Part shown: positions 1-5,592 of the stretch, piece by piece
How the letters are laid out: every line of letters begins with the position of its first letter
Position numbering within the stretch: position 1 is the first letter of the stretch
DNA from: Prolixibacteraceae bacterium
GTDB taxonomy: Bacteria; Bacteroidota; Bacteroidia; Bacteroidales; Prolixibacteraceae
Direction: 5' to 3'
DNA: 5,592 nt
Assembly: GCA_016931875.1 (NCBI GenBank)
Contig: JAFGDX010000153.1
Span: 1 to 5,592, forward strand
Made by a program: the position numbers and the translations under genes
The notes under the pieces: generated by a model
The model's database searches: none
What the model saw: the letters and a program-made list of their open reading frames with translations, nothing else
Told to the model about the DNA's origin: nothing

Positions 1-642
1 CACCTGTATTTTACCGGAACACCTACAGCGGTGATGGCGCTGGGAGCAACCTTCAGCGCACTCGAAGTGGTGCCCCTGGTTTTAATGGGCTACGAAGCCT
101 GGGATAATTTAAAAATCAGCCGCGCCACCGAATGGATGAAAGCATACAAATGGCCGGTTTACAGCTTTATTGCAGTAGCTTTCTGGAACCTTGTTGGCGC
201 CGGTATTTTCGGATTTCTGATCAATCCGCCCATTGCATTGTATTATATGCAGGGGTTAAATACCACACCGGTTCACGGGCACACGGCATTGTTTGGTGTT
301 TACGGTATGCTGGGAATTGGTTTGATGCTTTTTGTGTTGCGCGATATGAATAAGGAAGTGGTATGGAAAGACCGCTGGATAAAATTTTCTTTCTGGAGCA
401 TTAATATTGGGTTGGCAGCTATGGTGTTAATCAGTGTTTTACCTATTGGGTTGGCGCAAACGGTGGCCAGTGTGCAGGAAGGTTTGTGGTATGCCCGTTC
501 GGCTGAATTTCTTCAGCAGCCCTATATTGAAACATTTAAATGGCTCCGGGTTATTGGCGATACCATTTTTGCACTTGGAACAATTGCCCTGGCCTGGTTT
601 ATTTTCGGGTTAAAGTTTGGTTGGAGTGTGGAACGAAAATAG
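1..642 (+). CDS. norB: Quinol-dependent nitric oxide reductase, large subunit (C-terminal part; 5' end outside window)
   Basis: The frame is open from base 1 to the TAG at 640-642, giving the last 213 residues of a protein that starts outside the window; the GTG at 31 is internal. The enzyme reduces 2 NO to N2O in the cytoplasmic membrane, and the quinol-dependent type runs to about 750 residues. The first codon is His. A Glu follows 21 residues later in FSALE (residue 22), the same spacing as between the second FeB-ligand His (H259) and E280 of cytochrome-c-type NorB. HGH at residues 92-94 (bases 274-282) supplies the proximal haem b3 ligand and a low-spin haem b ligand. About five membrane helices are visible (roughly 10-32, 52-74, 92-115, 132-158, 180-207). 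The WYARSAEFLQQP and WLRVIGDTIFALG stretches are typical of the single-subunit quinol type (NorZ), as I recall that family. Other heme-copper oxidases are less likely because the Glu and HGHTALFG context is NOR-like. Confidence 0.93.
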   Translation, partial: HLYFTGTPTAVMALGATFSALEVVPLVLMGYEAWDNLKISRATEWMKAYKWPVYSFIAVAFWNLVGAGIFGFLINPPIALYYMQGLNTTPVHGHTALFGVYGMLGIGLMLFVLRDMNKEVVWKDRWIKFSFWSINIGLAAMVLISVLPIGLAQTVASVQEGLWYARSAEFLQQPYIETFKWLRVIGDTIFALGTIALAWFIFGLKFGWSVERK

Positions 643-663
643 AGAAAAAGGGTAGTTTATGAC

Positions 664-742
664 AAACATCCTTCGTGAATGGTTATACAAAGTGGTTGAT
701 TGCCGGGGCGAATGTATAATAATTCCGAAGGATGTTTTTTTT
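664..742 (+). terminator. Long nested hairpin with U-tract after norB (terminator or structured 3' RNA)
   Basis: A perfect 12-bp stem pairs 664-675 (AAACATCCTTCG) with 726-737 (CGAAGGATGTTT). After a bulged T676 the stem continues 677-680/722-725, skips a G681/A721 mismatch, and continues 682-689/713-720 with one G-U pair. That is about 24 bp in total around a 23-base apical loop. Eight Ts (735-742) overlap and follow the 3' arm, which fits a rho-independent terminator on the + strand, 21 bases past the norB stop. The extended, interrupted stem is far longer than a usual terminator, so a stable 3'-UTR-derived RNA is an alternative. Confidence 0.75.
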
Positions 743-806
743 ACCTTTTCATTAATTTTGGATATGAGCTGAAAATCATCTAAATTATTTTCGAAAAAAG
801 AGAAAC

Positions 807-814
807 CAACTTTG
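807..814 (+). promoter_or_regulatory. Possible Bacteroidota -7 promoter element ahead of the DUF438 gene
   Basis: CAACTTTG matches six of eight positions if n is free in the Bacteroidota -7 consensus TAnnTTTG (only the first T is missing). It lies 36 bases before the ATG at 851, in the gap after the norB hairpin where a new promoter would be expected. No clear -33 TTTG is seen at the normal distance (about 782-785), so the call is weak. Confidence 0.25.
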
Positions 815-850
815 CCGGCCTTTTTCAGTAAAGTTTAAAAAATAAAAAAT

Positions 851-2080
851 ATGAGTGAACACATTGACAATTCAAAATTCAGAAAGACGAAACTAAAGGA
901 ATTAATTCTGAAACTTCATCACGGGGGCTCGCAGGAATCGGTGAGACAGGAACTGCTGTTAAACCTGAGCAATATTCCTTACGGTGAAGTAGTGGAAGTA
1001 GAACAGGAACTGATTATGGAAGGGTTGCCCGAAGAAGAAGTTTTACGGCTTTGCGATGCACACTCGGCTGTTTTACAGGGAACGGTTGATTTATCCACTT
1101 CAAAGTCAATTCCCGAGGGGCATCCGGTGGATGTTTTAATTGAAGAGAACAAAGCGTTAAAACGGCTTTCCGATCTCACTACGGAACGAATTCTTTCTCT
1201 GAGATACACACCGGACAACAATTTTTCTGAAGAAGTTTTGGAAATACTGGGGGCGTTTAACCAGTTGATGGATGTTGACAAACACTATCAGCGCAAAGAA
1301 TACCTCATTTTTCCCTACCTCGAAAAAGCGGGAATTACCGGACCACCCAAAGTAATGTGGGGAAAACACGATGAAATCCGTGAACTGATAAAAGGCAGCA
1401 TCGAAATTTTACAAACCCCCGGGTTAAGCAAAGAAGATTTACTGGCCTCGGCCGAGATTGTTTTACTCCCTGCGTTAAAAGGCGTATTCGAGATGACCAT
1501 TAAGGAAGAGGAAATCCTTTTCCCGATGCTGATGGACACATTAGCCGATGGCGACTGGTACGAAGTGCAAAAACAGTCGCTGGAAATTGGCTATTGTTTG
1601 TACGATCCTCAGGTGGAATGGAAACCGGACGGATTGGAGCCGGAAAATATCAATACGGCACAAAAGGAGGGCGGAAACATTCAGTTGGCCACCGGCGGTT
1701 TTTCGGCAGAAGAGTTGCTGGCAATTTTGAATACTCTGCCGGTTGATATGACCTTTGTGGACAAAAACGATAAGGTAAAATATTTTTCACAAAGCAGCGA
1801 TCGTATCTTTCAGCGCAACCGGGCCATTCTAAACCGCGATGTCCGTCACTGCCATCCACCGGCCAGCGCACATATTGTCGATAAAATTCTGGATGATTTT
1901 AAAAGCGGACGGCAAAACCGGGCTCCGTTCTGGATCAATATGAAAGGGAAAATGATTCATATTGAATATTTTGCTTTGAGAAATGAAGCTGGTGAGTATT
2001 TGGGAACACTTGAGGTTTCGCAGGATTTAACAGGATACCGCGCCCTGGAAGGAGAACAACGAATTTTATCATACAAATAA
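851..2080 (+). CDS. DUF438-hemerythrin-PAS domain protein
   Basis: This 409-residue soluble protein has three parts. Residues 14-80 are a DUF438-type helical domain (EQELIMEGLP and RLCDAH are typical). Residues 89-250 are a hemerythrin HHE four-helix bundle, expected to bind a diiron centre; candidate ligands are H91, H145 with E150 in HYQRKEYLIFP, H173 in GKHDE, and E220 in KEEEILFP. Residues 281-405 are a PAS domain of the type fused to DUF438, with a CHPP motif at 334-337. Where a canonical HxxxxExxxFP His would precede E220, there is Met215. There are no membrane segments or signal peptide. The order and length are standard for the family. The ATG at 851 is preceded by an A-rich leader without Shine-Dalgarno, as is usual in Bacteroidota, and the DUF438 domain starts soon after it. 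The gene lies 208 bases after norB and 6 bases before the DUF2249 gene. A role in sensing or handling NO, oxygen or iron is inferred from domains and context; the exact activity is unknown. Confidence 0.92.
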   Translation: MSEHIDNSKFRKTKLKELILKLHHGGSQESVRQELLLNLSNIPYGEVVEVEQELIMEGLPEEEVLRLCDAHSAVLQGTVDLSTSKSIPEGHPVDVLIEENKALKRLSDLTTERILSLRYTPDNNFSEEVLEILGAFNQLMDVDKHYQRKEYLIFPYLEKAGITGPPKVMWGKHDEIRELIKGSIEILQTPGLSKEDLLASAEIVLLPALKGVFEMTIKEEEILFPMLMDTLADGDWYEVQKQSLEIGYCLYDPQVEWKPDGLEPENINTAQKEGGNIQLATGGFSAEELLAILNTLPVDMTFVDKNDKVKYFSQSSDRIFQRNRAILNRDVRHCHPPASAHIVDKILDDFKSGRQNRAPFWINMKGKMIHIEYFALRNEAGEYLGTLEVSQDLTGYRALEGEQRILSYK

Positions 2081-2086
2081 AAAGAA

Positions 2087-2608
2087 ATGGAACAGAAAAA
2101 AAATCTCATCATAACTCCAAAAACCAAGGTACTGGAACTTATTGAAACGTATCCTGAACTGGAGGATGTTTTGATTGAATATGCGCCGGCTTTTAAAAAG
2201 TTAAAAAATCCGGTATTACGTAAAACCGTGGCCAAAATTGCCACCTTGCAGCAGGCTGCATCTATCGGAAACGTAAAAACGGAAGAGCTGATCAACCGGC
2301 TGCGGAAAGAAGTAGGGCAGGAACTGATTTCGGGTGACGAAGGGGCGCAGTACAACTATCGCACACCGGATTGGTTTTCAAAGGAAAAAATCGCGCAGCG
2401 GCTAAATGCTTCTGAAATGCTTGCTGAAGGAGAACAGCCCGTAAACCAGGTGATAGCCGATTTAAAACATTTGCAGGAAGGACAGATTTTTGAACTGGAA
2501 GCACCTTTTTTAACAGCTCCGTTGATTGACAAGGCCACAAGTTTGGGGTTAAAACACTGGGTTGACAAACACAGCGAAGAAAAGTTTTTGATCTATTTCT
2601 CGAAATAA
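2087..2608 (+). CDS. DUF1858-DUF2249 two-domain protein
   Basis: This 173-residue cytoplasmic protein has an N-terminal DUF1858 domain (about 7-78: ITPKTKVLELIETYPELE, then FKKLKNPVLRKTVAKIATL). A linker of about 25 residues leads to a DUF2249 domain (about 105-172: LNASEMLAEGEQP, then IFELEAPFLTAPLIDKA and GLKHW). DUF1858 is related to the helical N-terminal domain of the iron-centre repair proteins ScdA/RIC and to a hybrid-cluster-protein-associated redox domain. DUF2249 domains are often encoded near denitrification and NO genes. The protein has no cysteine at all, so it cannot act as a CxxC disulfide redox protein; the helix-rich non-Cys form of DUF1858 fits. It starts 6 bases after the stop of the hemerythrin gene and is almost certainly co-transcribed and possibly a partner. 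Its ATG follows AAAAAGAA rather than a true Shine-Dalgarno. Molecular function is unknown. Confidence 0.9.
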   Translation: MEQKKNLIITPKTKVLELIETYPELEDVLIEYAPAFKKLKNPVLRKTVAKIATLQQAASIGNVKTEELINRLRKEVGQELISGDEGAQYNYRTPDWFSKEKIAQRLNASEMLAEGEQPVNQVIADLKHLQEGQIFELEAPFLTAPLIDKATSLGLKHWVDKHSEEKFLIYFSK

Positions 2609-2622
2609 CGGCTTATTTTTTT
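2603..2622. terminator. Palindrome spanning both converging stop codons; possible weak bidirectional terminator
   Basis: AAATAA (2603-2608) and TTATTT (2613-2618) form a perfect inverted repeat around the four bases CGGC. Each arm contains one gene's TAA stop. On the + strand the 3' arm runs into seven consecutive Ts (2616-2622). The stem is all A-T, so termination would be weak; no stronger hairpin is seen between the converging genes. Confidence 0.35.
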
Positions 2623-3767
2623 GCTGAAGGTGAATCTGTTTTTTCGGCGGTAGTTTTATAAACCACACCCCGTTCATTCAGGTATTTCAGAATATACGTC
2701 AGGTTTCCTTCTTTTTCGCCAACAAACTCAGGCGGATTAACACCGGTTTTTGAAAAACCACCATCCAGAATGAGATTGGCAACCGCAGCACAGGTGTAGC
2801 CGGTTGTGCGGGCCATGGAAATGGTTTGGGTTTCCCGGTCAAATTTATCCATCAGGTTGTAAACATATTTTGCCGGAGTGCCATTTTCAATTCCTTCAAC
2901 AACAATGCGCATAATGGTAAAATCTTCTTCGCCCTCTTTTAATTTCCATTTCGGGAACAACAATTTCGCAGTAACATCAATCGGGCGGATTTTGGTGCCG
3001 TTTACTTCAATCTCATCATAAGAGAAAAACCCGGATTCACGCAAAACCCTCAAATATTCAATACAACCCGGGTAGCGCAGTGTTTTCTCAATCATATTCG
3101 GAATATTTTTCATGGTTTGCATCAGCGAACGCAGCCCGTCTGAATTCCACGATTCCAGGGTTCCAATCCTGTCGAAATGAACTAATTCCGGATCGGAAAG
3201 CGCTTCTTTGGTTACCATTTCATAATTTTGAACAAACCGCGCCGGGCGGGTATATTCCTCAATTACATCAATGGGAGAAAAAACAGCCTTGTATTCATAC
3301 GGCCATTCGCGAACTACAGGCAAACCGCCAACCAAACATTCATAGTTTTTTACGTGCATTTTTTTGTTGTGGTGGCCAAGAATGATATTTCCCATTCCGG
3401 GTGCCACACCGCAATCTGCCACAACGGTTACGTGGTGTTTTTTTGCCAACCCGTCGAGGTGCATAAAATCTTCCGCCATAAACGAAATGTCAACCATGTT
3501 TTTGCCGGCTTCAATCACCGTTTTCATGGTTTGGTAACCCATAAATCCGGGAACGGCGCCAACCACCAAATCAAAGCCGGCCACCAGTTCTTTTAACTTT
3601 TCGGTGTTGTTTAAATCTGCTGAAACCGTTTTTATTTCCGGATGATCTTTGAATCTTTCAAATGCTTCAGAATTTAAATCAGCACTTGTTACATCATGAT
3701 TTTTCGAAAGGTCGGTGGCAATGGCACTTCCTACCAAACCGGCGCCAAGAACAACAATTTTTTTCAT
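2613..3767 (-). CDS. Saccharopine dehydrogenase family oxidoreductase (lysine-6-dehydrogenase-like)
   Basis: This is a 384-residue, full-length, cytoplasmic NAD(P)-dependent enzyme. The Rossmann fold starts at once (KKIVVLGAGLVG; GxGxxG at residues 8-13), which fixes the ATG at 3767. Asp30 at the end of the second strand suggests NAD rather than NADP. The remaining landmarks, VADCGVAPGMGN (116-127), VGGLPV (146-151), the HFDRIGTLESWNSDG region (197-211), EVNGTKIRP (254-262) and ARTTGYTCAAVA (319-330), match the 380-residue saccharopine dehydrogenase/lysine 6-dehydrogenase group. Known members oxidise lysine or saccharopine, or reductively form carboxynorspermidine. The pattern resembles lysine 6-dehydrogenase most, from memory of that family, but the substrate is not provable here. 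The gene lies 19 bases downstream of the glycosidase-like gene on the same strand, with an A-rich leader and no Shine-Dalgarno. The C-terminal tail (from about 372) is Lys/Ser-rich and probably disordered. Confidence 0.88.
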   Translation of the reverse strand: MKKIVVLGAGLVGSAIATDLSKNHDVTSADLNSEAFERFKDHPEIKTVSADLNNTEKLKELVAGFDLVVGAVPGFMGYQTMKTVIEAGKNMVDISFMAEDFMHLDGLAKKHHVTVVADCGVAPGMGNIILGHHNKKMHVKNYECLVGGLPVVREWPYEYKAVFSPIDVIEEYTRPARFVQNYEMVTKEALSDPELVHFDRIGTLESWNSDGLRSLMQTMKNIPNMIEKTLRYPGCIEYLRVLRESGFFSYDEIEVNGTKIRPIDVTAKLLFPKWKLKEGEEDFTIMRIVVEGIENGTPAKYVYNLMDKFDRETQTISMARTTGYTCAAVANLILDGGFSKTGVNPPEFVGEKEGNLTYILKYLNERGVVYKTTAEKTDSPSAKK

Positions 3768-3786
3768 GTTTTTTGGTTTGTTAAAA

Positions 3787-5592
3787 TTAAAATACGGGTT
3801 GCAGGTTTTCCCATTTTACATTCCAGTCGTCGGGGAATCCCGGGTTGTTTTTTGTATTTCCTTCGTAGCCGGCACACATCATAGCAACGGCAGTTAACAG
3901 TCCGCCGTTTCCGGGCAGATAAATCCGCAACCGCGAGGTTTGGTAATTGTGCCCGTTAACCAGGTAGCTGTTTTTTTGAACATCTTTCAACAAAAGATCG
4001 ATGGCTTTTTCAGGCTCGCCCAAACGTGTGGCACACATGGCCGCCATGGGGTAATCCCAGCCCCAGGTACTTTCCCAGTTCCATATTTTTTCAATATGGC
4101 TGAATGTGTTTTTCATTATCATGGTGTCCATTTTCACGGTGCCGGGCAACATTCCAAAAGCGCCCAAAACCATCGGGTGGTCTGAATAGTAATGTTCATT
4201 TTCGTAGGAATCAGGGGCACTTTCAGCAGCCAGGTAAAGCCCGTTTTTTTGCGCAAACGAAGGTAATCCGACAATTACTTTTTGCCAGTCGGAATTGGTT
4301 TTCATGTTCATTCTTTTACGCCATTTTTGCGCAACCGATAAACCCCAGTGCCAGTATGCCACTTCAAACGGAGGATTGTAGGTTTTTTCCCTTTCCAGGC
4401 TTTCCTGTGCCGGAATAAGCGGCGGACCGAGAATGTAACGATCATTTTCCTTATCATGCCGGGCAAAGTCGGCCATAAATTCAGCAGTGGCAAAAACCAG
4501 GTCGGCATATTTTTGCAGTGTAGCTTGGGTCGGATTTTCGCGATAACACAATTCAGCAAAATAAATAAAATGCGGTTGTTGCCAGATTAAAAATTCACCC
4601 ACTCCCGAAGGACTGTCGCTACCCGTTGGATCGGTCATTTTGGGCCAGCGCACACCTTTATATCCCTGGATTTCTGCCTTATGTTTTGCTTTTTTAAAAA
4701 TATCAGCATAATAACCGAGGCTTTTCTCCAGAAATTCAGGGCGGTTCCACAGCGCCCAGTGCGCCGCATGCCACCAGTGCATTTCGAGGTGAAATTTTCC
4801 GTACCAGCTGTTATAGGTTAACCCGGTTTCTTGTGGCGGAAGTGTTCCGGCACACTGAATTCGTTCCAGGTATTGCGAAAGTACCACCCGGCGCTCCAGT
4901 TCTTTTGCCAGCGGGTCTTCCGTTCCCGATAAATCAACCGCGCCACCGGTTTCCCAGTAGTTTTCCCACGTTTTGGCGGAAAGACTTTTTACCTCTTCAA
5001 ATCCGGGTGCTTCCGCAAAATTGTTTTCCCCTTTAAATTCAACCGTGGCCGAGAATTCAGAATTTTCTGTTCCGGGCTGCAATACAAAATAGTGTGGTTC
5101 TTTTGGTTTTAATTCTGCATCTCCTGTCCAGCTAATTTTCACAAAATATTCAGCTGTGTCAATTTTGTGTTTGAATATTGCGTTGTTACTATTTTGAGCA
5201 ACAATTTCTGAAGTATGTTTTTCCGGGCTTTCCCAGTCGCAGGCATCATCAGCATGGTTTCCGGTGGGATAGGGGAAACGCAGTTTTATTCCCAGTTGCC
5301 CTGTTTTTAACATTTCTGAATTAATATTTATTGCTATTAAATCATTTTTGGGATGACAGACAGTTTCAATATTTACCCGTTGGTTTTCAACTTTAAAAGA
5401 ACTTGAAATCGATCCTTCCCATAAATTCAGTTTCTGATCGATACTTTCTATTTCCTCTGCACTTACCGATGATTTGTTGGCGTGTAACAGTTCCAGCCCC
5501 ACAATTCCCAAATGCAGGCGGTGCAAATTCTCTCTGAAATAGTTGGCCGCATCTTTTTTCCGTTCCGGCTCATCCCATTGAACCGCATAGGG
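3787..5592 (-). CDS. (alpha/alpha)6-barrel glycosidase-like protein, GH65/GH95-type fold (N-terminus outside window)
   Basis: The frame stays open to base 5592, so the 601 residues seen are the C-terminal part. The TTG at 5524-5526 is an internal Leu, not a start. Numbering from the first codon in the window, about 1-200 is beta-rich, like the N-terminal beta-sandwich of six-hairpin glycosidases. About 230-565 is helical and very rich in Trp and His. Notable motifs are FHLEMHWWHAAHW (267-279), a GPPLIPAQE stretch (389-397), STWGWDYP (508-515) and YLPGNGGLLTAVAMM (558-572). The end, FPDDWNVKWENLQP, resembles the C-terminal strand region of GH95 and GH65 proteins. A carbohydrate hydrolase or phosphorylase is likely. 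Glu270 and Glu397 are candidate catalytic acids, placed by analogy only; substrate and exact GH family are not assignable. Secretion cannot be judged because any signal peptide would lie outside. It is the upstream gene of a probable two-gene unit with the dehydrogenase. Confidence 0.8.
   Translation of the reverse strand, partial: PYAVQWDEPERKKDAANYFRENLHRLHLGIVGLELLHANKSSVSAEEIESIDQKLNLWEGSISSSFKVENQRVNIETVCHPKNDLIAININSEMLKTGQLGIKLRFPYPTGNHADDACDWESPEKHTSEIVAQNSNNAIFKHKIDTAEYFVKISWTGDAELKPKEPHYFVLQPGTENSEFSATVEFKGENNFAEAPGFEEVKSLSAKTWENYWETGGAVDLSGTEDPLAKELERRVVLSQYLERIQCAGTLPPQETGLTYNSWYGKFHLEMHWWHAAHWALWNRPEFLEKSLGYYADIFKKAKHKAEIQGYKGVRWPKMTDPTGSDSPSGVGEFLIWQQPHFIYFAELCYRENPTQATLQKYADLVFATAEFMADFARHDKENDRYILGPPLIPAQESLEREKTYNPPFEVAYWHWGLSVAQKWRKRMNMKTNSDWQKVIVGLPSFAQKNGLYLAAESAPDSYENEHYYSDHPMVLGAFGMLPGTVKMDTMIMKNTFSHIEKIWNWESTWGWDYPMAAMCATRLGEPEKAIDLLLKDVQKNSYLVNGHNYQTSRLRIYLPGNGGLLTAVAMMCAGYEGNTKNNPGFPDDWNVKWENLQPVF

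Noticed and set aside
31..642. GTG at 31 as the start of a complete 203-residue membrane protein
   Set aside because: The same frame is open back to base 1 and encodes conserved NOR residues, including the His one FeB ligand pair would end with; the protein is truncated by the window edge.
814..819. GCCGGC palindrome and a weak ACTTT/AAAGT repeat before the DUF438 gene
   Set aside because: Too short to be distinguished from chance in a leader region.
979..1539. Minus-strand open frames inside the hemerythrin-PAS gene
   Set aside because: Ser-rich, low-quality translations opposite a gene with clear domain motifs; shadows.
1548..1730. Plus-strand 60-codon frame inside the hemerythrin-PAS gene
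   Set aside because: Out-of-frame shadow with no recognisable motif.
3080..3596. Plus-strand frames opposite the dehydrogenase gene
   Set aside because: They lie opposite a full-length enzyme with intact motifs and show no family features.
3940..4590. Plus-strand frames and one minus-strand frame overlapping the glycosidase-like gene
   Set aside because: Overlapping shadows in several frames, rich in Phe/Arg/Cys as expected from out-of-frame reading.
5524..5526. TTG as the start of the glycosidase-like gene
   Set aside because: The frame continues without a stop to 5592 with protein-like sequence (AVQWDEPERKKDAANYF upstream), so the true start lies outside.

Overview
The window looks like chromosomal DNA of a member of the Bacteroidota, probably a marine or sediment anaerobe or facultative type (Marinilabiliales/Prolixibacteraceae-like; this is inference). 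The reasons are moderate GC, A/T-rich leaders with no Shine-Dalgarno sequence before the starts, protein sequences typical of that phylum, and a (alpha/alpha)6-glycosidase-like gene beside a nitric oxide reductase. No RNA gene, IS element, CRISPR array or phage gene is visible.

The left half (1-2608, + strand) is a nitric-oxide-related block. It opens with the C-terminal 213 codons of a quinol-type nitric oxide reductase (norB/norZ), whose haem and FeB ligand residues can be placed. A 208-base gap follows, holding a striking 24-bp nested hairpin with a U-tract (664-742), read as the norB terminator or a structured 3' RNA. Two tightly linked genes come next, 6 bases apart: a DUF438-hemerythrin-PAS protein (851-2080) and a DUF1858-DUF2249 protein (2087-2608). 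Together they suggest NO reduction in the membrane, with a cytoplasmic diiron/PAS protein and a small partner acting in NO or oxygen sensing or in metal-centre protection. The biochemistry of the two accessory proteins is not established from sequence.

The right half (2613-5592, - strand) is a separate, converging transcription unit. A (alpha/alpha)6-barrel glycosidase-like protein (3787 to beyond the right edge) lies upstream of a saccharopine/lysine-6-dehydrogenase-type oxidoreductase (2613-3767), 19 bases apart and probably co-transcribed. The two units meet tail to tail with only 4 bases between stop codons, inside a small perfect palindrome.

The candidate for a less-described system is the norB-DUF438/hemerythrin/PAS-DUF1858/DUF2249 set. 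The other half appears to be ordinary metabolism with an odd gene pairing.
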